Source: Actinomadura coerulea
GTDB taxonomy: Bacteria > Actinomycetota > Actinomycetes > Streptosporangiales > Streptosporangiaceae
Reading direction: 5' to 3'
Assembly (NCBI RefSeq): GCF_014208105.1
Contig: NZ_JACHMQ010000001.1
Span: 1,860,001-1,924,000, forward strand
Length of the DNA: 64,000 nucleotides
Part shown: positions 53,685-62,398 of the stretch, piece by piece
How positions within the stretch are numbered: position 1 is the first letter of the stretch
How the letters are laid out: the number at the start of each line of letters is the position of its first letter
Program-made: the position numbers and the translations under genes
The notes under the pieces: generated by a model
What the model saw: the letters and a program-made list of their open reading frames with translations, nothing else
Told to the model about the DNA's origin: nothing
Databases searched by the model: none

Positions 53685-55040
53685 TCAGACGGCGAAGTCC
53701 AGCAGCGGGCGGGCGTTGCTGGGGTGCCGCAGCTTGGACAGCGACTCCTTCTCCAGCTGCCGGATCCGCTCGCGGGTCAGGCCGAGGGCCTTGCCGATCT
53801 CGTCCAGCGTGCGCGGCGTCCCGTCGTACAGCCCGAACCGCATCGCCATGATCTTGGCTTCGCGCGGGGACAGGATGTCGAGGGTGCGGCGCAGCTGGTC
53901 GGCCATGAGCTGGCGGTCCACCAGCTCGGACGCCTCGGGGCTGTCGGTGTCCTCGATGAGGTCGCCGATGCGGGTCTCGCCGTCCTCGCCGATGGTGGAG
54001 TCCAGGCTGATCGGCTGGCGGCTGGTGCGCAGCAGCTCGCGGACCTGCTCGGGGCTCTTGTCCAGCTCGGCGGCCAGCTCCTCGGGGGTGGGCTCGCGGC
54101 CGAGGCGCTGGTGCATGTCGCGCTCGACGCGGCTCAGCTTGCTGAGCATCTCCAGGACGTGGACGGGGAGCCGGATCGTGCGGGCCGAGTCGGCGAAGCC
54201 GCGCTGGATCGCCTGCCGGATCCACCACATCGCGTAGGTGGAGAACTTGTAACCCTTGGAGTAGTCGAACTTCTCCACGGCGCGGATCAGGCCGAGGTTG
54301 CCCTCCTGGACGACGTCCAGCAGCGACAGGCCGCGGTCGGAGTACTTCTTGGCGACCGACACCACGAGCCGGAGGTTGGCCTCCAGCATGTGGGCCTTGG
54401 CGCGGCGGCCGTCGGCGGCGACCCACTCCAGGTCGGCGCGCATGGCGGGGGAGAGGTCCTCGCTCTCCAGCTTGTGCTCGGCGTACAGGCCCGCCTCGAT
54501 GCGCTTGGCGAGGTCGACCTCCTGCTCGGCGGTGAGGAGCTGGCGGCGCCCGATGGCCTTGAGGTAGGTGTGGACGGAGTCGCCCATCGTGGTCGACTGG
54601 TCGTCCAGGTCCGCGGAGGTCTCCTCGGCCTCGACCTCGGTGACGTCGAACCCCTCGTCGACGGAGGCGTCGCGCTGGCCGCCGGGCCGCTGCGCCGCGC
54701 CGGCCGCCTTCGCGGTGCTCTTGGCGGTGCCCCTGCGGGCGGCGCGCTTCCTGGCGGGGCCCGCGGTGCCGGGGGCGTCCTGGGCGGTCTCCCCGCCGGC
54801 GTGGTCGGCGGCCGCGGCCCTCGTGCGGACGGCGTCGGGTTCGCCCGCCAGGCTGATGCCGGCCTCGGACAGCTCGCGCAGGATGGAGCGGCCCTGGGCC
54901 GGGCTGATCCCGGCGGTCTCGAAGGCCCCCCTCACCTCGTCGAGCGAGAGGCGCCCGTGGGCGCGGCCACGCTTCAGGAGGTCGTTGAGCGCGGGGCTCG
55001 GCGACTCCGTGAGCGGGGTCTCGACGGCGCTTCGCGGCAT
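53685..55040 (-). CDS. RNA polymerase sigma factor, principal type (RpoD/HrdB-like)
   Basis: A 451-residue sigma-70 protein with all core regions. Region 1.1-like N-terminus LNDLLKRGRAHGRLSLDEVRGAFETAGI, an Ala/Lys-rich linker, region 1.2 (DSVHTYLKAIGRRQLLTAEQEVDLAKRIE), region 2 (LRLVVSVAKKYSDRGLSLLDVVQEGNLGLIRAVEKFDYSKGYKFSTYAMWWIRQAIQRGF), region 3 and region 4.2 (RTLDEIGKALGLTRERIRQLEKESLSKLRHP). It directs RNA polymerase to -10/-35 promoters. It differs enough from HrdB in region 2.4/3 to be a second principal-like factor. ATG 55040 has GGGAGGGG upstream; the frame extends to 55106. Confidence 0.92.
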   Translation of the reverse strand: MPRSAVETPLTESPSPALNDLLKRGRAHGRLSLDEVRGAFETAGISPAQGRSILRELSEAGISLAGEPDAVRTRAAAADHAGGETAQDAPGTAGPARKRAARRGTAKSTAKAAGAAQRPGGQRDASVDEGFDVTEVEAEETSADLDDQSTTMGDSVHTYLKAIGRRQLLTAEQEVDLAKRIEAGLYAEHKLESEDLSPAMRADLEWVAADGRRAKAHMLEANLRLVVSVAKKYSDRGLSLLDVVQEGNLGLIRAVEKFDYSKGYKFSTYAMWWIRQAIQRGFADSARTIRLPVHVLEMLSKLSRVERDMHQRLGREPTPEELAAELDKSPEQVRELLRTSRQPISLDSTIGEDGETRIGDLIEDTDSPEASELVDRQLMADQLRRTLDILSPREAKIMAMRFGLYDGTPRTLDEIGKALGLTRERIRQLEKESLSKLRHPSNARPLLDFAV

Positions 55041-55246
55041 GGGGACACCCCCCTCCCTTCGGTGTGTGAGTGCGGCGCGGATTGTGTTCGCTCGTGGCGC
55101 ACGCACTTAACGGAACGTCCCAGGACGGGCCTGTTGTTCCCGGCCTCGTCGCCGGGCGGCGCTCCGCGGGGGATCGTGGAGGAGCGATCCAGACGGTCGT
55201 GGTGCCCACGGCCAGCGGTTTCACACTGCCCGAACCGATCCAGTTT

Positions 55247-55264
55247 GACCTTACTTCGTAAAGG
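55247..55264. promoter_or_regulatory. Second copy of the TetR-type palindrome, upstream of the sigma factor
   Basis: TGACCTTACTTCGTAAAGG contains TTAC-TTC-GTAA and matches 43094-43111 with one mismatch in 18. It lies 207 bases upstream of the sigma factor start, and includes TAAGGT on the minus strand, which could be a -10. Confidence 0.55.
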
Positions 55265-55294
55265 CCCCCGGCGGTGGCGACGTGAGAAAGCCCA

Positions 55295-56335
55295 CTACGC
55301 ACCCGAATCTCTAGGCCTCAATGTCCGACCATAACGCGCGATGACGCGTTCGCGCAGCTCAGGGTCGTCGCGGGGGACCGGTTCGAGGAACACCTCGTCG
55401 ATCTCCTCGTGCGCGCCGCGCAGCTCGTGCGCCATCCGGACGCAGGCGCGCTCGACCTCGGCGGCGGTGAGGGAGTCGCGGAAGTCGAGGCGGGCGCAGA
55501 CCAGCACGCGGTCGGCGCCGAAGGTCACGGTGACGATGTACACGACCCACTCCACCTCGTCCGCCCGGCCGAGGCGCGCGCGCACGTCGGCGACGATCCG
55601 GGGGTCGGCCTGCGAGCCGATCAGCAGGTTGAGGTTGATCCGGCCGAGCACGAGCGCGACGGCGGTCAGCAGGACGCCGATGAGCAGGGAGCCCACGCCG
55701 TCCCAGGCCGCCGACCCGGTGAGCTGGTGCAGGCCCAGCCCGCCGAACGCGATGAGCAGGCCGACGAGGGCCGCCGAGTCCTCCAGCAGGACGCTGATCG
55801 AGGTGGGCTCGTCGGTGCGGCGGATGTAGTCGCGCAGCGGCAGGTCCTCCTCGCGCGCGGCGGCCCGGACCTGCCGGACGGCCTGCTGCCACGAGACCGC
55901 CTCCAGCACGAACGCCACCGCGAGCACGGCGTACCCGACGATCGGGCCGGACTCGCCGGCCGCACGGTGCCCGGTGAGCGTCTCGATCCCCTGGTAGTAG
56001 GAGAACAGCGCACCCATCCCGAAGATCGCCACGGCGACGAGCAGGGTCCAGATGTAGCGCTCCTTGCCGTAGCCGAGCGGGTGGCGGCGGTCGGCGGGGC
56101 GTCCGCTGCGGCGCAGCCCCACCAGCAGCAGCACCTCGTTGAAGGTGTCGGCGATCGAGTGCGCGGCCTCCGCCGCCATCGACGCCGACCCGGTGATCAG
56201 CGCGGCGACGACCTTGGCGACGGCGATGCCGAGGTTGGCGGCGAACGCGAGGGCGACGGTCAGGAGGCTCTCGTCGTGGGCGCCGTCGCCGTCCCGCCGC
56301 TCCTCGGTCCGCTGCCCCCCGCTGCGTGCTGCCAT
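55295..56335 (-). CDS. Cation diffusion facilitator family transporter
   Basis: A 346-residue transporter with six membrane spans followed by a cytosolic domain. ALAFAANLGIAVAKVVAALITGSASMAAEAAHSIADTFNEVLLLVG holds the span 2 HxxxD metal site (HSIAD), and HPLGYGKERYIW is the family loop. The second half has LEDSAALVGLLIAFGGLGL (DxxxD). It exports zinc, cobalt or manganese. The frame runs on to 56485, but ATG 56335 (MAARSGGQRTEE) is the reasonable start. The gene lies upstream of the sigma factor in the same direction and downstream of the menE terminator. Confidence 0.9.
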   Translation of the reverse strand: MAARSGGQRTEERRDGDGAHDESLLTVALAFAANLGIAVAKVVAALITGSASMAAEAAHSIADTFNEVLLLVGLRRSGRPADRRHPLGYGKERYIWTLLVAVAIFGMGALFSYYQGIETLTGHRAAGESGPIVGYAVLAVAFVLEAVSWQQAVRQVRAAAREEDLPLRDYIRRTDEPTSISVLLEDSAALVGLLIAFGGLGLHQLTGSAAWDGVGSLLIGVLLTAVALVLGRINLNLLIGSQADPRIVADVRARLGRADEVEWVVYIVTVTFGADRVLVCARLDFRDSLTAAEVERACVRMAHELRGAHEEIDEVFLEPVPRDDPELRERVIARYGRTLRPRDSGA

Positions 56336-56370
56336 GACCCGTCCTCTGCCCCAGGGGCCACAGTGCCATG

Positions 56371-56398
56371 CGCCCTGACAGCGGCCGCCGTCAGGGCG
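56371..56398 (-). terminator. Hairpin at the end of menE
   Basis: CGCCCTGAC (56371-56379) pairs with GTCAGGGCG (56390-56398), a 9-bp stem with an inner GCGGCCGC. The menE stop lies in the right arm. It separates menE from the transporter gene that follows. Confidence 0.6.
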
Positions 56399-57554
56399 CG
56401 CAGGCGCGCAGGCGGGCCCTGTCGGGCTTGCCGGACGCCAGCAGCGGGATCGCCTCCACCAGTTGCAGTTCGCGCGGCGCCGCATAGGCGGGCATGGTCT
56501 CGCGGACGAGGGCGCGGAGCTCGGTCAGCTCCGGCAGGCCGGACCCGGCGGGGACGACGACGGCGGTGACCCGCTCGCCCCACTCGGGGTCGGGGCGGCC
56601 GACCACGACGACGTCGCGGACCTTCGGGTGCCGCGACAGCACGGTGGCGATCTCGCCCGCGACGACCTTCTCCCCGCCGGTGTTGATCACGTCGTCGACG
56701 CGGCCGCGGACGCGCAGCCGGCCGTCCTCGATCGCGCCGAGGTCCTGGGTGAGGAACCAGTCGCCGTCCCGGGCCGCGGCGGTCAGGTCGGGCCGCAGCC
56801 GGTAGCCGGTGAACAGCGCGGGGCCGGCGAGGCGGATCCGGCCGTCGTCGCCGAGCGCGACGCGCATGCCGTCCAGGGGCGTGCCGTCGTAGACGCAGCC
56901 GCCGCAGGTCTCGCTCATCCCGTAGGTGGTGAACACGCGGGCGCCGCGGCCGCGCGCCTCGGCCAGCAGGCCGGGGGAGGCGGCGGCGCCGCCGAGCACG
57001 ATCGCGCCGTGCCGCGACAGGTCGGCGCCGGCGTCCAGCAGCCGGCGCAACTGCGTGGGGACGAGCGAGACGTGGAACCCCTCGGCGGCCGCGACGGCGG
57101 CGGCGTCGAAGCGGGGGGCGATGACGGGGTCGGTGCCGGCGACGAGGGAGCGGACGAGGACCTGGACGCCGGAGATGTGGCTGGTGGGCAGGCAGCACAG
57201 CCACCGGTCGGCGGGCCCGGCGTCGATGCGGGCGAGGGTGCCGGCGGCGGAGTGGCGCAGCGCGCCGGCCGTCAGCTCGACGAACTTGGGGGCGCCGGTG
57301 GAGCCGGACGTGGCGATCAGCACGGCCGTGCCGGCGTCGACGGGCGGGTGCCCGCCGCCGGGGGAGTGCGCGGCGACGCCGCCGGCGGTCTCGATCGCGT
57401 CCGGGGCCAGGGCGTCCAGGAGGCCGCGCAGCGCGGGACCGGGCAGGTCCGGCGGCAGGGGGCAGATCGCGGGGCCGCCGTCGAGGGCGCGGGCGAGGAC
57501 GTCCAGCAGGCGGGGGCCGGGCGGCAGGACGACGGCGTGCAGCGGGCGATCCAT
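56391..57554 (-). CDS. menE: o-Succinylbenzoate-CoA ligase
   Basis: A 387-residue AMP-forming ligase that activates o-succinylbenzoate to its CoA ester in menaquinone biosynthesis. The nucleotide loop is TAVLIATSGSTGAPKFVELT, followed by VFTTYGMSETCGGCVYDG, the hinge LRVRGRVDDVINTGGEKV and the C-terminal catalytic Lys in PLLASGKPDRARLR. It is short, as are actinobacterial MenE enzymes. ATG 57554 (MDRPLHAVVLPPG) is chosen; the frame opens at a TTG at 57593 with no ribosome site. It is divergent from menB. Confidence 0.92.
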   Translation of the reverse strand: MDRPLHAVVLPPGPRLLDVLARALDGGPAICPLPPDLPGPALRGLLDALAPDAIETAGGVAAHSPGGGHPPVDAGTAVLIATSGSTGAPKFVELTAGALRHSAAGTLARIDAGPADRWLCCLPTSHISGVQVLVRSLVAGTDPVIAPRFDAAAVAAAEGFHVSLVPTQLRRLLDAGADLSRHGAIVLGGAAASPGLLAEARGRGARVFTTYGMSETCGGCVYDGTPLDGMRVALGDDGRIRLAGPALFTGYRLRPDLTAAARDGDWFLTQDLGAIEDGRLRVRGRVDDVINTGGEKVVAGEIATVLSRHPKVRDVVVVGRPDPEWGERVTAVVVPAGSGLPELTELRALVRETMPAYAAPRELQLVEAIPLLASGKPDRARLRACAP

Positions 57555-57667
57555 GATCTCATCAGCGTAGACGACCCCGCTGAACGCGTTCAAACGCGGG
57601 GCCGGTTGAATGGTGCCCGAGCGCCGCGCCCCCGGCCGCGGCGCGGTCGCCCGACGGAGAGGAAGAC

Positions 57668-58567
57668 ATGGTCTCGGAGTTGTTCGACGCGGACGCCTGG
57701 AGAGAGGTCGAGGGGTTCGGCTTCACCGACATCACCTACCACCGGGCCGTCGACCACGGGACGGTGCGGGTGGCGTTCAACCGCCCGGAGGTGCGCAACG
57801 CGTTCCGTCCCCACACGGTGGACGAGCTGTACCGTGCGCTGGACCACGCGCGGATGTCCAGCGACATCGGGTGCGTGCTGCTGACGGGCAACGGGCCGTC
57901 GCCGCGGGACGGCGGCTGGGCGTTCTGCTCGGGCGGGGACCAGCGGATCCGCGGCAGGGACGGCTACCGGTACGCCGAGGGCGAGACGTCGGACACTATC
58001 GACCCGGCGCGGGCGGGGCGGCTGCACATCCTGGAGGTGCAGCGGCTGATCAGGTTCATGGGCAAGGTCGTCATCTGCGTGGTCCCGGGCTGGGCGGCCG
58101 GGGGCGGGCACAGCCTGCACGTGGTGTGCGACCTGACCCTGGCCAGCCGCGAGCACGCGCGGTTCAAGCAGACCGACGCGGACGTGGCGAGCTTCGACGG
58201 CGGCTTCGGGTCGGCGTACCTGGCGCGGCAGGTGGGGCAGAAGTTCGCCCGGGAGATCTTCTTTCTGGGCGACGCCTACGACGCCGAGGCCGCGCACCGG
58301 ATGGGCATGGTGAACGCCGTCGTTCCGCATGCGGAGCTGGAGGCGACGGCGCTGGAGTGGGCGCGGAAGGTCAACGGCAAGAGCCCCACGGCGCAGCGGA
58401 TGCTGAAGTACGCCTTCAACCTCGTCGACGACGGTCTCGTGGGGCAGCAGGTGTTCGCCGGGGAGGCGACGCGCCTGGCCTACGGCACCGACGAGGCCGC
58501 CGAGGGGCGGGACTCGTTCCTGGAGAAGCGCGATCCCGATTGGTCGCGTTTCCCGTGGTACTACTAG
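57668..58567 (+). CDS. menB: 1,4-Dihydroxy-2-naphthoyl-CoA synthase
   Basis: A 299-residue crotonase-fold enzyme closing the naphthoate ring of menaquinone. VAFNRPEVRNAFRPHTVDELYRAL, WAFCSGGDQRIRGRDGYRY, VVPGWAAGGGHSLHVVCDLTLAS (oxyanion hole), FKQTDADVASFDGGFGSAYLARQVGQKFAREIFFLG and MVNAVVPHAELE are characteristic of MenB. The C-terminal EKRDPDWSRFPWYY is also typical. It is divergent from menE with a 113-bp gap. Confidence 0.95.
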   Translation: MVSELFDADAWREVEGFGFTDITYHRAVDHGTVRVAFNRPEVRNAFRPHTVDELYRALDHARMSSDIGCVLLTGNGPSPRDGGWAFCSGGDQRIRGRDGYRYAEGETSDTIDPARAGRLHILEVQRLIRFMGKVVICVVPGWAAGGGHSLHVVCDLTLASREHARFKQTDADVASFDGGFGSAYLARQVGQKFAREIFFLGDAYDAEAAHRMGMVNAVVPHAELEATALEWARKVNGKSPTAQRMLKYAFNLVDDGLVGQQVFAGEATRLAYGTDEAAEGRDSFLEKRDPDWSRFPWYY

Positions 58568-58632
58568 GGGTTCGAGCGCACGGTGTGATCCGGAAATGCC
58601 GTGATTCGACGGGCAGGTCAGGGGGTCGGCGG

Positions 58633-59583
58633 GTGCGGGTGTACTCCATCCCGATGCGGACGCGGTTCCGTGGCGTGACGCGGCGGGAGGGCGCCCTGCT
58701 GCGGGGTCCCGCCGGCTGGGGGGAGTTCTCGCCGTTCGCCGAGTACGGTCCGGCCGAGTGCGCCCGCTGGCTGGCCGCGGCCCGCGAGGCCGCGTGGGAC
58801 GGCTGGCCGGCGCCCGTCCGCGACCGGATCCCGGTGAACGCGACGATCCCGGCGGTCGGCCCGGAGCGGGCCTTCGAGATGACGCGCGAGGCCGGCTGCC
58901 GCACCGCGAAGGTGAAGGTCGCCGAGCGCGGGCAGACCGACGCCGACGACCTGGCCCGGGTGGAGGCCGTCCGCGCGGCGATCGGCCCGGAGGGCCGGGT
59001 CCGCATCGACGCCAACGGCGGCTGGGACGTCGACCGCGCCGCCCGGATGATCCGGTCGCTGGACCGGTGGGAGCTGGAGTACGCCGAGCAGCCCTGCGCG
59101 ACGCTGGAGGAGCTGGCGGCGGTGCGCCGGCGCGTGGACGTGCCGATCGCGGCCGACGAGTCGATCCGCCGCGCCGAGGACCCGCTGAAGGTGCGCGCGG
59201 CGGGCGCCGCCGACGTGGCGGTGCTGAAGGCGCAGCCCCTCGGCGGGGTCGCTGCGTCGCTGCGGGTCGCGGAGGCGTGCGGGCTGCCGGTCGTGGTGTC
59301 GAGCGCGGTGGAGACGTCGGTGGGGCTGGCGGCGGGGGTGGCGCTGGCGGCCGCGCTGCCGGAGCTGCGCTACGCGTGCGGGCTGGGGACGCTGTCGCTG
59401 CTGGAGGGCGACGTCGTGAGCGATCCGCTGCGTCCGGTCGCGGGGGAGATCGAGGTGCGCCGGCCGGCGGTGGACGAGGAGGCGCTGCGCCGCTGGGAGG
59501 AGCCCGCGGGGCCCTGGCAGGCACGGGCGCTGGCGGCGCAGACCCATCTGGACGGCCCGGCGGTGGTGGAGGTGGCGCCGTGA
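58633..59583 (+). CDS. menC: o-Succinylbenzoate synthase
   Basis: A 316-residue enolase-superfamily enzyme that dehydrates SHCHC to o-succinylbenzoate. The general base pair is KVKV in GCRTAKVKVAER, the three metal ligands are in VRIDANGGWD (D), LEYAEQPCATLEEL (E) and IAADESIR (D), and the second catalytic Lys is in VAVLKAQPLGG. GTG 58633 gives MRVYSIPMRTRFRGV; there is only a weak GGGGG ribosome site. It ends in a GTGA overlap with menD. Confidence 0.9.
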   Translation: MRVYSIPMRTRFRGVTRREGALLRGPAGWGEFSPFAEYGPAECARWLAAAREAAWDGWPAPVRDRIPVNATIPAVGPERAFEMTREAGCRTAKVKVAERGQTDADDLARVEAVRAAIGPEGRVRIDANGGWDVDRAARMIRSLDRWELEYAEQPCATLEELAAVRRRVDVPIAADESIRRAEDPLKVRAAGAADVAVLKAQPLGGVAASLRVAEACGLPVVVSSAVETSVGLAAGVALAAALPELRYACGLGTLSLLEGDVVSDPLRPVAGEIEVRRPAVDEEALRRWEEPAGPWQARALAAQTHLDGPAVVEVAP

Positions 59584-61247
59584 ACCCCGCGACCGCGCTG
59601 GCGAGCGTCCTGGTCGACGAGCTGCAGCGGTGCGGGATGACCGACGTGGTGCTGGCGCCGGGCTCGCGGTCGGCGCCGCTGGCGCTGGCGCTGCACGCGG
59701 CCGAGGAGGCGGGCGGCCTCAGGCTGCACGTGCGGATCGACGAGCGGTCGGCGTCGTTCCTCGGGCTGGGCATGGCGAAGCGGTCGGGGCGCCCGGTCGC
59801 GCTGGTGTGCACGTCGGGCACGGCGGCGGCGAACTTCCACCCTGCGGTGGTGGAGGCGCACGAGTCCGGCGTCCCGCTCATCGTGATCACGGCGGACCGG
59901 CCGCCGGAGCTGCGCGCCACGGGCGCGAACCAGACGATCGACCAGGTGAAGCTGTACGGGACGGCGGTGCGGTGGAGCGCCGAGATCGGCGTCCCGGAGA
60001 ACCGTCCGGGCATGGTGGCGTACTGGCGGTCGCTGGTGAGCCGCGCGTGGGGGCTGGCGCAGGCGCCCGTCCCCGGGCCGGTGCACCTGAACGCGGCGTT
60101 CCGGGAGCCGCTGATCCCCGACGGCGACGAGACGTGGTGCGAGCCCCTGGACGGGGACGCGACCGGCGCGTGGACGAAGGTGCGCCCGGCGACGCCCGGG
60201 TCGGTGCTGCACGTCCCGCCGACGCGGCGCGGCGTCCTGGTGGTCGGGGACGGCGCGGTGAACGTCAAGCGGTACGTGGCGGCGGCGTCGATGGCCGGCT
60301 GGCCGGTGCTGGCCGAGCCGAACGGCAACGCCCGCTACGGCGACCACGCGCTGTCGGCGCACCATTTCCTGCTGGGCGTCCCGGAGTTCGTGGAGCGGCA
60401 CCGTCCCGAGGTGGTGGTGACGCTCGGCAAGCCGGGTCTGTCGCGTCCGCTGCTGTCGCTGCTGCGCCGCGCGGAGGAGCACATCGTCCTGGCGCCGGAC
60501 CTGGCGCACTGGCCGGACCCGGTCCGCTCGGCGACGCAGGTGGCGCCCGAGGTCGAGATCCCGGTGGTGTCGGGCGACGACGCGTGGCTGAAGTCGTGGC
60601 GGGCCGCCGACCGGGCCGCGGCCGCGGCGGTGGACGCCGTCCTGGACGCCGTCCCGGAGGTGAGCGAGCCGCGGCTGGCCCGCGACATGGTCGCGGCGCT
60701 TCCGGGCGGGTCGCTGCTGTTCACGGCGGCGAGCATGCCGATCCGCGACCTGGACCAGGTGATGCGGCCGCGGCGCGGCATCCGGATCATGGCCAACCGG
60801 GGCGCCAGCGGCATCGACGGGCTGGTGTCGACGGCGATGGGCGCGGCGCTGGTGCACAGCGGCCGCTCCTACGCCCTGCTCGGCGACCTGGCGTTCCTGC
60901 ACGACCAGAACGGACTGATCCTGGGGCCGCGGGAGCGGCGCCCCGACCTGGCGATCGTGGTGGTGAACAACCAGGGCGGCGGGATCTTCTCGCTGCTGCC
61001 GCAGGCGGCGCTGCGCGGCCCGTTCGAGCGGGTCTTCGGGACCCCGCACCAGGTCGACCTGGAGGCGGTCGCCGCCGCGCACGGCGTCCCGTACCGGCGG
61101 CTCGCCGCGGCGGCGGACCTGCCGAAGACGCTGGCGGGGGAGGGGCTGCGGATCGTCGAGGCCCGCACCGACAGGGAAGCGAACGCGGCCCTGCACGCCG
61201 ACCTCCGCAAGGCCGCCCAGGCGGCCGTCCGCGACCTGCTGGCCTGA
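59580..61247 (+). CDS. menD: SEPHCHC synthase (menaquinone biosynthesis)
   Basis: A 555-residue thiamine-diphosphate enzyme joining isochorismate and 2-oxoglutarate. LVDELQRCGMTDVVLAPGSRSAPLALALH, LHVRIDERSASFLGLGMAK (the ThDP-activating Glu) and TSGTAAANFHPAVVEAHESGVPLIVITADRPPELRATGANQTIDQVKLYG define the N-terminal domain. The cofactor-binding C-terminus has NRGASGIDGLVSTAMG and LLGDLAFLHDQNGL (GDxxFxxDxN-type). GTG 59580 overlaps the menC stop. menF and menH are not seen in the window. Confidence 0.94.
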   Translation: MNPATALASVLVDELQRCGMTDVVLAPGSRSAPLALALHAAEEAGGLRLHVRIDERSASFLGLGMAKRSGRPVALVCTSGTAAANFHPAVVEAHESGVPLIVITADRPPELRATGANQTIDQVKLYGTAVRWSAEIGVPENRPGMVAYWRSLVSRAWGLAQAPVPGPVHLNAAFREPLIPDGDETWCEPLDGDATGAWTKVRPATPGSVLHVPPTRRGVLVVGDGAVNVKRYVAAASMAGWPVLAEPNGNARYGDHALSAHHFLLGVPEFVERHRPEVVVTLGKPGLSRPLLSLLRRAEEHIVLAPDLAHWPDPVRSATQVAPEVEIPVVSGDDAWLKSWRAADRAAAAAVDAVLDAVPEVSEPRLARDMVAALPGGSLLFTAASMPIRDLDQVMRPRRGIRIMANRGASGIDGLVSTAMGAALVHSGRSYALLGDLAFLHDQNGLILGPRERRPDLAIVVVNNQGGGIFSLLPQAALRGPFERVFGTPHQVDLEAVAAAHGVPYRRLAAAADLPKTLAGEGLRIVEARTDREANAALHADLRKAAQAAVRDLLA

Positions 61248-61379
61248 CCCGGGCAACACCCGTACGGCGCTCCGCCAGTCCCCTTTAGTTCAATGTTAAA
61301 ATTACAATGTAAAGGCGTCGGGTGTGGCGTTCATCCAATTTCTCAGAAACAGGAACAGCACACGACCGGAGAACTGACC
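61248..61379. other. Intergenic region with a low-GC block
   Basis: It lies between the menD stop and the 3' end of the phosphatase gene. Bases 61283-61315 are unusually AT-rich (TTTAGTTCAATGTTAAAATT) and include TTAC-AAT-GTAAAGG (61302-61315), which resembles the TetR palindrome. No gene is recognised. Confidence 0.55.
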
Positions 61380-62168
61380 TCAGCCGAGGAGACGCTCGCG
61401 GAGGGTGTCGGTGTCTTCGGTGGTCCAGCCGTGTCCGGCGAGCCAGCCGATGGTTCCGCCGTGCTCCTCGTCGACGCGGGCAAGGAACTTCTCCATGATC
61501 GCTGCGTGGGGCTGGTGGGTGTCGGCCGGACGGGAGTCGAGGTCGGCGGCGTAGGTGTCGCTGGCGCGGAGCCGGGCCAGGACCGCTTCGAGGCGTTCGC
61601 CGGTCTGGGCGTAGTCGGCGACGATCGCCTCGCGGGTGACGCCGGCGACGTCGAGGGCGAGGGCGCACACGACTCCGGTGCGGTCCTTGCCGGCGGCGCA
61701 GTGGACCAGCGCGGCCCCGTCGGTGCGGGTCATGACGCGCAGGGCGGCGACGACGGAGTCGCCGCGGTCGGCGAGGTAGCCGAGGTAGTGGCCGGTCGAG
61801 CGGTCCTGTTCGGGGCCGTCGGACGGGCGCTCCTGCCAGGGGAGGGCTTTGGAGACGTCGGCGGCGACGTCGGTGTGGCGGCCGCCCTCGGCGAACAGTG
61901 AGAGCTGGTGGATGGTCACGGACGGCACGCGGGTGAGCGGGCCGGGCCCTTCGAGGCGCACTTCGGCGTCGCTGCGCAGGTCGATGACGTTCTTGAGGGC
62001 GTAGTCGTCGAGGAGGATCCGGAGGTCGGCGACCGAGAGGTCCTGGAGGTTGTCGGAGCGCAGGACGCGCCCGAGCCGGGTGGTGCGGCCGTCGGCCGTG
62101 GGGAGGCCGCCGAGGTCGCGGGCGTTGACGGCACCGTCCAGTTCGATCCACCGGGAGTCATCTTCCAT
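61380..62168 (-). CDS. Protein tyrosine/serine phosphatase (Y_phosphatase3 family)
   Basis: A 262-residue phosphatase. N-terminal INARDLGG-like segment VNARDLGGLPTADGRTTRLGRVLRSDNLQDLS, VIDLRSDAEVRLEGPG, and the P-loop VHCAAGKDRTGVVCALAL, a CX5R motif with the catalytic Cys. Family members dephosphorylate proteins or phosphoinositides (M. tuberculosis PtpB is a relative); the substrate is unknown. ATG 62168 (MEDDSRW) is preferred over 62237; TATAGG lies just upstream, so the mRNA may be nearly leaderless. Confidence 0.9.
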   Translation of the reverse strand: MEDDSRWIELDGAVNARDLGGLPTADGRTTRLGRVLRSDNLQDLSVADLRILLDDYALKNVIDLRSDAEVRLEGPGPLTRVPSVTIHQLSLFAEGGRHTDVAADVSKALPWQERPSDGPEQDRSTGHYLGYLADRGDSVVAALRVMTRTDGAALVHCAAGKDRTGVVCALALDVAGVTREAIVADYAQTGERLEAVLARLRASDTYAADLDSRPADTHQPHAAIMEKFLARVDEEHGGTIGWLAGHGWTTEDTDTLRERLLG

Positions 62169-62398
62169 GACTTGTGACCCTATATGGAGACCAGGGGCGG
62201 GCTCGGGGGCAGGGCCCGACGTCCCGCGGGTGATCAACTTGTCGAATGAGTGCGCCGGGGGGGGTACCGGGACCTGGGAGCCAGACGGTGAATGGCTCCG
62301 CAGCGGGGTGACCGGACGACCTCACGCTGCGTAGCTTTCGAGGAGTCTTCTTCCCTGCGTTCCGCGCGATGTTCCGTCCCCTGCTGAATGGAGTCTCC

